Below are positions 1-11,092 of a DNA stretch of 21,767 bases, piece by piece; position 1 is the stretch's first letter; each line of letters starts with the position of its first letter. The notes under the pieces are model-generated. The model searched no databases. It had not been told where the DNA came from and was given only the letters and a program-made list of their open reading frames with translations. Position numbers and translations under genes: made by a program. Source of the DNA: Priapulus caudatus (lineage: Eukaryota; Priapulida; Priapulimorpha; Priapulimorphida; Priapulidae); the NCBI RefSeq assembly GCF_000485595.1, contig NW_014577983.1, positions 56,002 to 77,768 of the forward strand, read 5' to 3'.

Positions 1-53
1 AGATATATAGATTTAGATATAGATATATAGATAATAGATATATAGATATAGAT
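1..53. repeat. GATATA-type AT satellite, end of array
   Basis: Short-period repeat built from GATATA and TAGATTTA words. The same repeat precedes the other two copies of block X (6163-6663 and 13569-14087), so this is the right-hand end of an array that begins outside the window. Confidence 0.9.
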
Positions 54-172
54 ATGTATAAGGACTGCATTCAGCAAGATCTATTGCGTGGCTATCCAGC
101 ACGGATGGTAATATGTGTTATACAATTCTTCGCAGTAAAAAGTTGCCCAGGCTCCGGAACATTTTCACGCAA

Positions 173-191
173 GCCATACGCAGCGTATGGC
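173..191. other. Perfect 8-bp hairpin in block X
   Basis: GCCATACG (173-180) is followed by the loop CAG and its reverse complement CGTATGGC (184-191). The structure is recognisable with indel noise in the other X copies near 6789 and 14216. It could be an end of a decayed element or a chance hairpin. No function is visible. Confidence 0.55.
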
Positions 192-1173
192 CCGCTCCAC
201 AATGCTTGTTTAAACTACGTTAAGTGGCAGAAATTGCGAAGAATTCTATTCACGTTTTCCTCTAGAAATATAGCAAAGAACGTCATCCCATGAAAGACCA
301 TATAGACGGCAAACAGTCGCAGAAGTTTCAAGTAAACGTAATATTTCCGCAATATATCAAATATTACCGCTAAAACGTCAAACCGGTTTATCGGCGTCAT
401 TTATTCAAATCTTTTCCTTCGCAGTCTCGGATCCTTTCCTTCCTCAGTCTCTTCACTATCATGGCTTCGTGGTTACTTGACAAGATTGATATATGTTTGT
501 TGCATGGTTGCCAATAGTTACCAGGTTGCGATTGCGTCAGCGAAGGAAAATATTTTAATGGCTTTTCTAAACCGCAGCGCTTCGATCGCGCGTTTATACC
601 AAAAGTGAAATATTGCATAATATTATTAAAACCAAAGACATGCAGCGAGTCTTTTATCGTGGAAAATTCGGCATGATAGCGGCGCGAATGCAATGTCGTC
701 AATCGAATTCCATTTTGATTTCGTCGTGTTTGTCCAGAGATGTACGATTGCAACAAGACCCTCGCAAAGCGTCCGTCTTTGTGATTGTGTGGCTGAAGCG
801 AGATTAGTCGATATGCAATAACATATAGCAACACTGGCCGCGCTGTTGTAGGTACGGGCCTACACACAAGTTGTGCTGGATTGATTCCCTTGCGGCAACA
901 AAGAATATCGAGTATGGATGCTATCCGTTTCCCACAAAGATACCCATGACTTAATTCGATACAAGAGAGATGAGACCGTATTTTTTGCGTTCAAATAGCA
1001 GGTCAATAATTCCGTCTGTCTTGTTCAGAGCCGTCAGTTTTGCGGTTACACCCTGTACGATGTCGCTGTCAGCTTCAGCCCTCAAAGGACAATAATCTCA
1101 TATGGCGTAATATATTGGTATAATATTTGTTGAACGGTGTAGTACGGTAGACATACATTTTTCTATACGTTGC

Positions 1174-1253
1174 ATATATATCAAGAGTACATAATGGGAG
1201 AGTACATAAGTACAAGAGTACATAATCTCCAATTATGTACACTTGATATATAT
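1174..1253. repeat. Inverted repeat with 22-nt arms
   Basis: The left arm (1174-1195) and right arm (1232-1253) are reverse complements with one mismatch. They contain ATATATATCAAG and GTACATAAT separated by a 36-nt spacer. AGAGTACATAA occurs three times as a direct repeat from the left arm through the spacer (about 1184, 1198 and 1214). The equivalent region is noisier at 7935-8010 and 15293-15375. Confidence 0.7.
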
Positions 1254-2320
1254 ATATTGCGTCGTGGTCGTGTCCAGCGGGCTGCATCATGCATTGCGCA
1301 TTCGCATGGGGATTTCACATATTTGTCCACGCGCAATGTATGGGGGGGGGGTTTATTATAGGGGGATGTTGTCTAACATGTTACAGCGGCTGGGGTGCAG
1401 TGCATGACGTCACCTTTGCTGCTAGCATGTAATGATTGTTAGCGTACGGTCATATAATCGTGCTGTCACGCAGCTATAGTAGTAACTTCAGCGACCCGTT
1501 AGAAAGAATAGAATTCTTGCGATTTTACGCATTGCGGTTTACGATTTACGATACGCAGTACGATTTTACTTTTGCGCATTTTAACGTGTTGGTTTCATTT
1601 TCATATATATATATATATATGCCTGTGTGTGTGCTAACTTTGTAGGTAGGATTGGGGGTTAGGACTTAGGTTGAAGTTAGTTTTGGGTAACGCAGTAGAC
1701 GTTTGGATATAGTGTACGGGTAAAGTTACAGGGTGTATGCTGAAGTCATTGATATAAATTGGAAACACCTTTAGACTAGCGTTTGCGTTCGAGTCAGAGT
1801 TTTACATTTTATGAGCATATCGCACGTGTGTCAATTCCATCTCCGCCGCCTCTCCTTTAGTGAAGATCGCTGATGTCATGGCTGTTTTCAGCAATGCCAT
1901 TACGCAAGGGAAGCGGCAAACTGATACCACAGAATTTCCAGCCACATGCAAGTGGACAGAGACGTAATAATAAACACGCGTCCTGCTTTTCATTGAGTCT
2001 CTCGAGCATTAGTTCTCTCTGCGGGGAGTCCGCACATAATCTAATAATAAGGATAAGAAAATCGCTTTGATCTTTATTCATTCGCCGCATCTCGTCGTTA
2101 CCTATCAGCGGATCCCAGTCTGTCGCCAGTAATTGTGTGTCTTTCTGCGGAAGTATAATCGTGCCATTATAGAGATCTTCAGTTGTTAATTGGAAAGTAG
2201 TTTACGTTATATTTGTTGCGGCCTCCTCATCTCCCGTGTAATCAAATCACGATATTAATTATCAGTACACATGGCTATTCGTTACCTATCATACCAAATG
2301 TGACAGTAAAAGATACGGGG

Positions 2321-2435
2321 AGAACAGACAGAGAGACAGACCGACGGACGGGCGAACGGACGGACGAGCGGGCGGACGGGCTTTGAACGGACGGACAGAC
2401 GGACAGGGAAAGACAGAGAGAGACAGACGAACCGA
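2321..2435. repeat. GACGG/GACAGA simple repeat
   Basis: Purine-rich stretch of imperfect GACG, GACGG and GACAGA units. It recurs at the equivalent place in X copies 2 (about 9170-9295) and 3 (about 16505-16650). Confidence 0.8.
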
Positions 2436-3001
2436 CATACAGACAGCAGCTATGTCATGAGCGCTTTCTATCAGTTATAGCTGAGAAGACCTGTTTCTAC
2501 TATCATTAATATTGCTGCAACTTCTATAGTCAAATCCAACCTAAGACACTTAAAAACACAAGCGTCTGCCGAAAGTCGCCAGTTTCTGTCCTTCTTTCGA
2601 TTAGTCGTTCCTTTCCCTACAACGTTCATCGCAATGCCATCTAGACTATCGGTCGTTGACCGCACTTTTCTTGGCTTCTCATGTCTTGCTGTGCGTGGTT
2701 AAAATCGTGGGGAACCTGGCAGGTCGGTGGCAGGTAAACCCAGGCATGTGTGCGCATGCGTACGCACCGCGCGGAAATCGCAAAAAGCACTTTAAAACGA
2801 TGAGTTTTACGTGTCTAAAAAAACTGCGCATGTAATCTTATCCTAATATAGTTGATCGATTCTTAGTGTTTGTTACCTTAAACGCGGTAGACCCATCAAC
2901 ACCTTTGTTAAAAGCTTGCTGTCAATGACACAATTGACATCAACTAAAGAGCTGGCCACAGTCATGAGCGACCGTGAAGTTTGGAGTGATATCTGTTGTT
3001 C

Positions 3002-3003
<2 letters not shown>

Positions 3004-3047
<44 letters not shown>
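3004..3047. repeat. (GA)n microsatellite, copy 1 only
   Basis: About 22 uninterrupted GA units at the point where copy 1 departs from copies 2 and 3. Those two continue from the same left flank into a GTAGTG/CAGTAG satellite instead. Confidence 0.95.
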
Positions 3048-3051
<4 letters not shown>

Positions 3052-4283
3052 AGAAAGAGTAAAACGCGACGAACATCTTTCTTTAGATGACAGCTTGCTA
3101 TGAGCAGTCACACCGTGCACCTGCCTTCATCACTCATTCACGACTCGCGTGCCCATCCTCGGCATCATTCCGCTAAAGAGTGCGAAGTGCGAATCTTCTT
3201 CCAAATGACTTCACATAAAAGTGTCAAACCTGGTTACACCCGTTAAGGCGCGAAGTTGTGATGCTACGTTGCACCTACGTAATTAAGAATTTCAGCAAGC
3301 GGTGTTCACTTGTCACCGATGAAGTTCCGTACAGACGGGTGCGGTGCTACACATGACAGTGGGATTACTGACAAATGTGAATGTTAGGGGCATTTTGGGG
3401 TAAAAGTTGGGCACCAGACTTTTTGACATAATTCGAGTATGCGGACACAGCTGTTGCTGCGTGAATGCAGCAGCCGCACTGGAGGCTGAAATGAGAAGCA
3501 ATGGGGAACAGTTACGGTTCCCGCTCTAATGCTTGTCTCCATGAGCGAGTCTGGCTGCATCCGTATCATCCCGTGCCGCGTCTCTATCTCCCCGTGTTGC
3601 TGCAAGTATCGAGTAGAAACTGCGGGACAGTGCGATCCCCTCACTGCGCTGATCAGTGTGACTCCCAGATCTAATTTGATTTTGCGACACGCTATACGTA
3701 CCACGAGTCGTATACGCTGTGTGACATTGACACGCAATTGGAACCGAGGAGTGAGAGATATTCCTCCTGATATACAGACAGGGGGCACACGGTCTGTGTA
3801 AGCTTAACTGGTTTGTGATGAGAGGTGGCCTTGGGGTTGCCCTAACGAGGAGAGAGGGAAAGTGCACGAGATCGACCTCTGATAAAACAAGAATCTGCTA
3901 GGAATATTCGGTGGTGTAAACGACTGCGTACTGAGTGACTGGTTAGCGTGGTGATATGTGGTGTTGTATGTGATCAGGGTTGTCATTAGCAACCGGCAGC
4001 TGCGGTTTTTTCCGAGCAAACATTACGTGCCCGTTGCTATTGCCGAAGTATATCGCGACGAATGCGGCGATTTGTGCTTCCATAACTCAACTGATGCGTG
4101 GCCACAGCGGGTACAATAAGCTGCAGCTATTATACGAATGAATTCGAGTTATGGCACTGCCGACCGCGCTAATGAAATGTCGTAATGTCGCTAAAATACG
4201 ATTAGATCAAGACGAGCATGCCGACGGGGGCTCACCGCACGCGTGGAGAGCTGATGAACCTGGCGAAACTGTTAAACGCACTC
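3048..4283. other. Unique segment Y, no gene recognised
   Basis: Single-copy sequence present only in copy 1, between the GA microsatellite and the GTGC array. Overlapping open frames of 90-134 codons lie on both strands around 3384-3867. They overlap on opposite strands, have no recognisable domain, and show no clear splice or polyadenylation context. I regard them as chance frames in a moderately GC-rich stretch. Confidence 0.6.
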
Positions 4284-4757
4284 GTGTGTGCGTGCGTACC
4301 CGCGTACGTGCGTGCGTGGGTTTGTGTATGTGCATGCGCGTGTACGTTTGTGCATGCGTGCGTGCGTGCGTGAGTGAGTGTAAGTGTGTGTACGTGTATG
4401 TGCGCGTACGTGCATGCGTGCGTGCGTGCGTGCGCGTGTGTGGCTGTGCCTACGTGTATGCTAGCTCACGTGTGTGGCTGTGTAAGTGTGTATGTGCAGT
4501 GCGTGCCTGTGTAGTCCGTGCGTGCGTGCGTACGTTACTACGTTTGTGTATTGTCGTAGGTGCGTGTCTGTGTGCGTGCGTGCGTGCGTGCGTGCGTACG
4601 TTTGTGTATTGTCGTACGTGCTTGCCTGTGTGCGTGCGTGCGCGTGTACATGAGTGCGTTAGTGTGTTTTCATACGTGCGTGTGTGTGGCTGTGTGCGTA
4701 CGTGCGTGCGTACGTGCGTGCGTGCGTGCGTGTGTGCGTGCGTGTAAGTGTGTAGGG
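4284..4757. repeat. GTGC/GTGT microsatellite array, copy 1
   Basis: Long tract of alternating purine-pyrimidine units (GTGC, GTGT, GTAC). The alternation could favour Z-DNA, and all open frames across it are low-complexity readings of the repeat. It has a diverged counterpart at 11093-11633. Confidence 0.92.
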
Positions 4758-4783
4758 AGTGCGCACGGTAGAAAGAGCAATCA

Positions 4784-4832
4784 GAGGAGACCAGAGAGAG
4801 GACCGAGAGAGAGAGAAGAGAGAGAAGAGAGC

Positions 4833-4876
<44 letters not shown>

Positions 4877-4938
4877 GAGGGAGGGAGGGGAGGGAGAAGA
4901 GAGAGAGAGAGAGAGAGAGGAGAGAAGAGAGAGAGAAG

Positions 4939-4992
<54 letters not shown>

Positions 4993-5038
4993 GAGAGAGA
5001 GCGAGAGCGAGAGCGAGAGGAGAGAGAGAGAGAGAGAG
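4784..5038. repeat. GA-rich microsatellite array, copy 1
   Basis: Almost pure purine on the plus strand: GA dinucleotides interrupted by GAGAA, GGAGG and GAGCGA. It begins about 25 nt after the GTGC array, and the same GTGC-then-GA order recurs in copy 2. Long homopurine mirror-like tracts can form triplex DNA. The open frames here (Arg/Glu-rich or Ser/Leu-rich) are repeat artefacts. Confidence 0.95.
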
Positions 5039-5281
5039 GTCAACACAGAAGCTCAATCCACGGTGTGGTATCCATTGCTGGTAGCTGCTCGTGATGCTCT
5101 GGGGCGCTCAGCTACCGTCCCCATGCGAGTAAAGCAACCAGTAGATTATTGCGACGTTGAATGAACAGTTACTGGTTAAATAGTCCCGATGAGTAGTTAT
5201 ATATATATATATATAGTATTATGTATGTAATTGTAGCTAATAAGGCTATGATTATATGGGCGCTGTGGTTAGTAATCCAAG

Positions 5282-5321
5282 AAAAAAAAAAAAAAAAAAA
5301 AAATAAAAAAAAAAAAAAAAA
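5282..5321. repeat. Interrupted poly-A tract, copy 1 only
   Basis: Twenty-two A, one T, then seventeen A. The equivalent place in copy 2 (about 12138-12160) has no A run. It is either a retroelement tail, a real length difference or an assembly filler. Confidence 0.9.
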
Positions 5322-5395
5322 CAACTACGGTATACACAGTCCGTTGCACTCAACGAACGCACTCACGCACGCACGACTACGCAGAGTACTCAATG

Positions 5396-5453
5396 CACGC
5401 ACACACGCGCGCGCGCACGACACACGCACGGCACGCACACACAGCACACACAC

Positions 5454-5488
<35 letters not shown>

Positions 5489-5503
5489 CAACACACACAC
5501 ACA
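5396..5503. repeat. CA/CGCA microsatellite, copy 1
   Basis: ACGCAC units pass into pure CA units, followed by ATGTATATAATATA. The counterpart in copy 2 is the CA tract at about 12330-12382. Confidence 0.92.
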
Positions 5504-6162
5504 TGTATATAATATATATATATATGTTCCAGGGGTTCTAAGTTGGGTTCTGCTGTCATATAAATGTCATACGTAACAGTTTTATCCCCATTCTTATTAT
5601 TTATACACTGATTTGTAAATATTGATAGTGTGCAATTTATAATTTGTCGATTTTTATTAGTAGTCGATTGATATAAGTAGTATGAATTCAGTAGCACGAT
5701 TTTACCAGCGCAGCGGTACCCGAGCTAGTCTAATATAATTATTGCACCTGTTGGCAGTTGGTGCGCTCTATATGAATTGGGATATTACACGCTTGGGATA
5801 ATAGCAATCGCTCCTTTACCTATATCCTTCACCCATATCACCCGGAAAATAGCGTCAATGATAATAAATGTTTTATAACAATAAATCAACGTTGTCCGGT
5901 TAAGGAGAGACATCGTCGGCTTATTGTACTCTATTGAATATAAATGAATTACCCTATTGTTTACACATGATATAGTTATCAGTCTTCCTCTACTCTGATT
6001 TATATATATGCAATATAAGGTTTCCCGTAATCTGCACAGGATTTTGTAATACATGGCGCAGACGTGGAAACCCTTCAGCTGTATAACTGTAATTACGTTG
6101 ATGTCTATATACGCAGTAAACCAGGGACAAATAATTAAGCACACCGGGTGCTGGTAAATATC

Positions 6163-6663
6163 GCTGTATAATAGATAGAATAGAATATATAATAGATACA
6201 ATAGATATATAGATATATTTAGATATATATAGATATATATAGATATATATAGATATATATAAATATATAAATATATAATATATTATATATATATTATATA
6301 TTATATATATATATATTATTATATATATAGATATTTATATTATATATATAAATAGATATATAAATAGAATATATATACTTATATATAGATATAATAGAAT
6401 ATATAATAGATAAGAATAGGATATAGATAAGAGATATAGATATAGATATATAGATTTAGATATAGATATATAGATACAGATACAGATACAGATACAGATA
6501 TAGATATAGATATAGATATAGATATAGATATATAGATTTAGGTATATAGATATAAATATAGATATAGAGATTTAGGTATATAGATATAGATATAGATATA
6601 TAGATTTAGATATAGATATATAGATTAGATATAGATAATACGATAATGATTATAATATAGGAT
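6163..6663. repeat. GATATA-type AT satellite between copies 1 and 2
   Basis: About 500 nt of TATAGA, GATATA and TTAGATA words with near-pure AT palindromic stretches (6280-6350). It is followed directly by the second copy of block X. Confidence 0.93.
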
Positions 6664-9600
6664 ATGTATAAAGGACTGCAATTCAGCAAGATTATTGCCG
6701 TGGCTATCTCAGCACGGATGGTAATAATGTGTTCAACAATTCTACGCCAGTAAAAAGTTGCCAGGCTCCCGGAACATTTTCATGACGCAGCCATACGCAG
6801 CGTATGCCCGCTCCACCAATGCTTGGTTTAAACTACGTTAATGCAGAAATATGCGAAGAATCTATTCACCGTTTCCCTAGAAATATAGCAAGAACGTCAT
6901 CCCATGAAAGACGGCATATAGACGGCAAAACATCGCAGAAGTTTCAAGTAAACGTAATATTTCCGCAAATATATCAAATCTTACCGCTAAACAACGTCAA
7001 GACCGGTTTATCGGCTCATTTATTCAAATCTTTCTCTTCGCAGTCTCCGGATCTTCCATTCTCAGTCTCATTCACTACATGGCTTCGTGTTACTTTGACA
7101 AATTGATATATGTTGTTGCAGTGGTTCAATAGTTACAGGTTGGCGATTTGCGTCAGCGAAGGAAAATATTTAATGGCTTTGTCTAAACGCACGCTTCCGA
7201 TCGCTGCGTTTATTATAAACCAAAAGTGAAATAATTGCATAAATATTATTAAAACCAAGACATGCAGCGATGTCTTTTTATCGTGGAAAAATTTCGGAAC
7301 GAAATTAATAATGGAATTCGCAATGATATGACTGCGGACGGCGGTCGGATTATCGCAATGTCGTCAAGTCGATTCCAAGTGTATTACAATTTGTCGTGTT
7401 GTCCCAATATGTACGATTTGCAACAACACACCGAAATCTAAGCGAGTACCCGAGATCTCTGGTCGATTTGATTTGGTCGATAGCGAAGATTTATTCATAT
7501 GAATAATCAATATTATGGGCAATCAGCTGGCAAGACTCTAATGTTGTAGGTAACGGTTCCATACACATCAATTTGCTGATTAGATTTACCCCGATCGTGG
7601 CGCAACAATGAGAAAGAGTATGGATGGACTATCGCGTTCCCGACAAACGATGATCCTTAGAACATGAGCCTCAATTCGTATTAACAAGTAAGATTGAGAC
7701 CGTATTTTTCGCTTCAATATCGCGCGAGTCACTAAATCTGCCCATCAGTCGCTCAGTTCACGAGCCGTAACTTGGAGTTTATCACCCGATGATCACGATG
7801 CTCGCATCATCAGACTATCAAGCTTCACTTCAAGCGACAAATATATCTCACTATGTCTAATGATATTAGAGTATTAAACTATTTGATTGAACGGAAGTAA
7901 GTACTATGGCATACGATTTATTCGTAATACTGTGCATATAGATTAGCAAGGAGTACTAATCGAGAGTACATAAGACACGAAGAGCAATTAATCTCAGCAA
8001 ATTATGGTAAACACATGAGAGATGAGTATCGACACGATATAAAGCGTCGTCGGTCGTGCAGCCGGGCTGCAATATGCTTGAACGCAATTCGCATGGGGCT
8101 TCACATCTTTTACCACGCGCAATGTACTGGGGGGGGGAGTTTTACTCATAGGGGGATGTTTGTCTAACATGTAAATTACAGCGGCTGGGGTGCAGTGCAA
8201 TGACGTCACCCTTTAGCTGCTAGATGTAATGATTGTAGGCGTACGCGGTCATTAATTCGTGACTGTACACGCAGCTATAGTAGTAACTTCAGCGACGCCG
8301 TTAGAAATGACATAGAATTCTTGCGATTTTAACGCATTGCGGTTTACGATTTAACGATAACGCACTACGATTCTACTTTTGCGCATTTTAACGTGTTGGT
8401 TATCATTTTCATAATATATATATATATATATATCCTGTGTGTGTGGCTAACTTGCTAGGTGAGATTGGGGTTAGGAACTTAGGTTGAAGTCTAAGTTTTG
8501 GTAACGCAGTAAGACGTTGGATAATAGTAGTACGGGTAAGTTACAGGTGTTCGCTGAATGTCATTGATATCAATTGGAAACACCTTAACATGCCGTTTGC
8601 GTTCGAAGTCAGAGTGTTTCATTTTATGAGCATCATCGCACGTGTGTCAATTCCATCTTCGCCGCCTCTCCTTTAGTGAAGCATCGATGATGTCAATCGG
8701 CTGTTTTACAGCAATGCAATTACGCAAAGGGAGCGGCAAACTGATACCACAGAATTTTCCCCAGATGGCAAGTGGACAGAGAGTAATAATAAACACCGTC
8801 CTGCTTTTCCATTGATTCTCTTCGACGCAATTAGTTCCATCTCCTGCGGGAAGTCCCGGCACATAATCTAAATAATAGGATAAGAAAATCGCTTTGATCT
8901 TTATTTCATATCGCCGCATCTCGTCGTTACCTATTCAGCTGATCCCAGTCATGTCGCCAGTAATTGTGTGTCTTGCTGCGGAAGTATAATCGTGCCCATT
9001 ATAGAGATCTATCAGTTGTTAAATTGAAAAGTAGTTTACCGTATTTATTTTGTTGCGGCCGTCCTCATCATGCCCGTGTATCAAATCACAACTATTAATT
9101 ATCAGTAGCACATGGCTATTACCGTTTACGTATCATACCAAATGTGACAAGTAAAAGATAGGGGAAAACAGACAAGATGAGACAGACCGGACGCGACGGC
9201 GAACGGAACGGACGAGCGGGCGGACGGTGCTTTAGAACGGACGACAGACGGACAGGGAAGACAGAGAAGAGACAAGACGTAACGCGACATACAGCAGCCA
9301 GCTATGTCATGAGCGCTTTCTATAGTTAATAGCTGAGAAGACCTGTTTCTACTTATCATATAATATTGCTGCAACTTCTATAGTCCAAATCCCAACCTAA
9401 GACAATTAAAACACAAGCGTCCTGCCGAAAGACGCCAGTTTCTGTCCTTCCTTTCCGAATTAGTCGTTCCTTTCCCTACAACGGTCTCATCGCAATGCCA
9501 TCTAGCACTATCGTCGTTGACCGTACTTTTTCACTGGCTTGCTCATGTCTTGCTGTGCGTGGTTAAAATCAGTGGGAACCTGGCAGGTCGGTGGCAGTAA

Positions 9601-9882
9601 ACCCCAGGCCATGTGTCGCATGCGTACGCACGCGCGGATCGGCAAAAAAAGCACTTAAAAGCGAATGAGTTTTTACGTGTCTCAAAAAACTGCGGCATGC
9701 TAATCTTATCGCTAATATAGTTGATCGATTCTTAGTGGTTTGTTAACCTTAACGGCGGATAGACCCATCAACACCTTTGTTAAAAGGACTGCTGTCATGA
9801 ACAGCAATTGACATCCAACTAAAGACTGGCACAGATCATAGAGCGACCGTGAAGTTTGAGATGATTATCTGTATGATTCCCG
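6664..9882. repeat. Block X, copy 2 (indel-rich)
   Basis: Collinear with 54-3003. In the first 110 nt I count about 11 differences from copy 1, nearly all single-base insertions or deletions such as an extra A or C. The density stays similar throughout, and no open frame of copy 1 is preserved. A local stretch (about 7290-8030) is more strongly scrambled than the rest. The excess of insertions over substitutions is typical of uncorrected long reads. Confidence 0.9.
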
Positions 9883-10312
9883 TCTCAAAGGAAGCATCAT
9901 GGCCACATTTGGTCGACGTAGTAGCTGGTAGTGGTAGTGGTAAGTGGTAAGTGGTGTAGTGGTAGTGGTAGTGGTAGCGTGGCGCGTGGCGGTGGGCGGT
10001 CGCGGTGGCGGTGCCGGTGGCGTGGCAGGTGGCGGTTGTAGGCAGTAAGCAGTACAGTAAGCAGTAGCAGTAGCAGTAGGGCAGTAGCCAGTAGCAGTAC
10101 AGTACAAGTACAGTAGCAGTAGCAGTACAGTCAGCAGTATCAGTAGCCAGTAGCAGTAGGCCAGTAGCAGTAGCAGTAGCAGTAAGCAGTAGCAGTAGCA
10201 AGTAGGCAGTAACAGTAACAGTAACATAACAGTAACAGTAACAAGTAACAGTAAACAGTAACAGTAGCATAAGCATAAGCAGCCAGGCCAGCAGCAGCAG
10301 TAGCCAGTAGCG
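9883..10312. repeat. Compound GTAGTG to CAGTAG satellite, copy 2
   Basis: After a flank of about 30 nt shared with copy 3, the tract passes through ordered sub-arrays: GTAGTG, then GGTGGC/GGCGGT, then CAGTAG, then CAGTAACAGTAA, then GCAGCAGTAG. The same order occurs at 17304-17951, so the compound array was present before the copies separated. Tyr/Cys-rich or Leu-rich open frames on the minus strand are readings of the repeat. Confidence 0.9.
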
Positions 10313-10623
10313 ACGTAAATATGCGCGAAAGTTAGATCAACGTGAAGGTGAGCGGTCCAACCGTCTTGTAAACCTCGCGTTGTTGCACTACTGGGTTACA
10401 CCTGCGAACAAACCCAACCACGAATTTCGGCCGTACCCGTGCTAGGCATGATGGAAATCATTTATTGAAAACTAGATGTTCATCTCGAAATGGCATGACA
10501 GTGTACAACAGCAGGCCGCATTAGAAGATTTTCCTTCGCCAACCATGAGGCATTACCTCCGTTGGCAGCGGAATCAGGTCCTTCCTAACGTGTACGGTCG
10601 AAACACACTCACGTAGCACACAG

Positions 10624-11044
10624 GCACAGGGGGGGGAACGGTTCAAATAGTAAATGGATGGTAAATAAACGCCGACCATGTATTACTAACACGTCTTAAT
10701 GTTTCCTTACTTCCACTTTCGCCCCATATTATTGCAGATAATCTCACGTAAATGTTGTTGAAATGCTCATCTGCAATCACGCTGAGTACACCGCACAGAA
10801 CATAGAAACGGAGGGGGGTGAGGGGGGGGGGTGGGAAAAAGATGGGGACCCCAGGGCGGGGGGCGGGCTGGCGACAAATTATTATTCCTGTTGTTGTGCA
10901 CAGCGTGTATGTGGGCGGAGTGTACTTCATTTACAGGAAGTTATCGCAAATCCATGCCGAAAGGGAGTAGAGAAACATTAAGACTTTGGTATAAATACAT
11001 TTCGTGTTATTACCATATTTACTAATTAAAACCTTCTAAGTTGC
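10624..11044. mobile_element. Foldback-like inverted repeat element, copy 2
   Basis: The arms read outwards-in from AATAGTAAATGGATGGTAAA on the left and TTACCATATTTACTAATT on the right. They include TGTATTACTAAC with GGTATAAATACA, and the inner pair GAGTACACCGCAC with a noisy GTGGGCGGAGTGTAC. The clearer version is in copy 3. There is no coding capacity. It is most simply a MITE or foldback-type non-autonomous element, but target duplications are not clear. Confidence 0.6.
10811..10871 (+). other. G-rich insertion in the loop of the inverted repeat
   Basis: About 60 nt with G runs of six, ten, three and four or more, absent from copy 3, where the equivalent place reads AAAACCGACAATATATATTC. 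It could form a G-quadruplex on the plus strand. It may instead be an assembly or base-calling artefact at a palindrome loop. Confidence 0.8.
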
Positions 11045-11067
11045 TCTGACAGGAACGAAGCAGAGTG

Positions 11068-11092
11068 NNNNNNNNNNNNNNNNNNNNNNNNN
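11068..11092. other. Assembly gap of 25 N
   Basis: Exactly 25 N. The left side ends inside block W at a sequence shared with copy 3 (GAAGCAGAGTG), and the right side begins inside the GTGC array known from copy 1. The fixed short gap length suggests a placeholder rather than a measured distance. Confidence 0.99.

Larger units (their letters stand above)
54..3003. repeat. Block X, copy 1 (cleanest copy)
   Basis: A roughly 3-kb non-coding block that recurs at 6664-9882 and 14088-17303 in the same order and orientation. It starts right after the AT satellite at ATGTATAAGGACTGCATTCA and ends at the GA microsatellite. Internal landmarks shared by the copies are a hairpin near its start, a run of G (1342-1351), an AT/GT microsatellite near 1605-1632 and a GACGG-rich tract (2321-2435). 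The longest open frame is 397-867 on the minus strand (156 codons). It matches nothing I recognise and is broken by frameshifting indels in both other copies, so I do not call it a gene. Confidence 0.9.
5039..6162. repeat. Block Z, copy 1
   Basis: Non-coding block that recurs at 11915-13164. It runs from the end of the GA array (GTCAACACAGAAG) to the AT satellite. It contains an AT microsatellite (about 5199-5214), a poly-A tract, a CA microsatellite and about 650 nt of AT-rich sequence. A minus-strand open frame at 5785-6201 has no recognisable similarity and is not preserved in copy 2. Confidence 0.9.
10313..11067. repeat. Block W, copy 2
   Basis: Recurs at 17952-18624. It begins at ACGTAAATATGCGCGAA and is cut off by the N gap just after GAAGCAGAGTG. 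No gene is recognised. The right half is a large imperfect inverted repeat (10624-11044). Confidence 0.88.

Noticed and set aside
397-867. 156-codon minus-strand open frame in block X copy 1
   Set aside because: No recognisable domain. The equivalent sequence in copies 2 and 3 is broken by indels, and the surrounding block shows no coding or splice context.
3384-3867. Overlapping open frames on both strands in segment Y
   Set aside because: Three frames overlap one another on opposite strands, with no family resemblance or gene structure. Chance is the better explanation.
4151-5084. Long open frames of Cys/Val/Arg or Arg/Glu or Ser/Leu composition over the GTGC and GA arrays
   Set aside because: They are direct readings of microsatellites, present on both strands and in several frames at once. 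The same holds for 11522-11935.
5785-6201. 138-codon minus-strand open frame at the Z/AT-satellite edge
   Set aside because: AT-rich composition, no domain, it runs into the satellite, and it is not preserved in the second copy of Z.
9836-10276. Leu/Tyr/Cys/Thr-rich minus-strand frames over the CAGTAG satellite (also 17322-18183)
   Set aside because: Repetitive peptides produced by the hexamer repeat, with no sign of selection on the frame.
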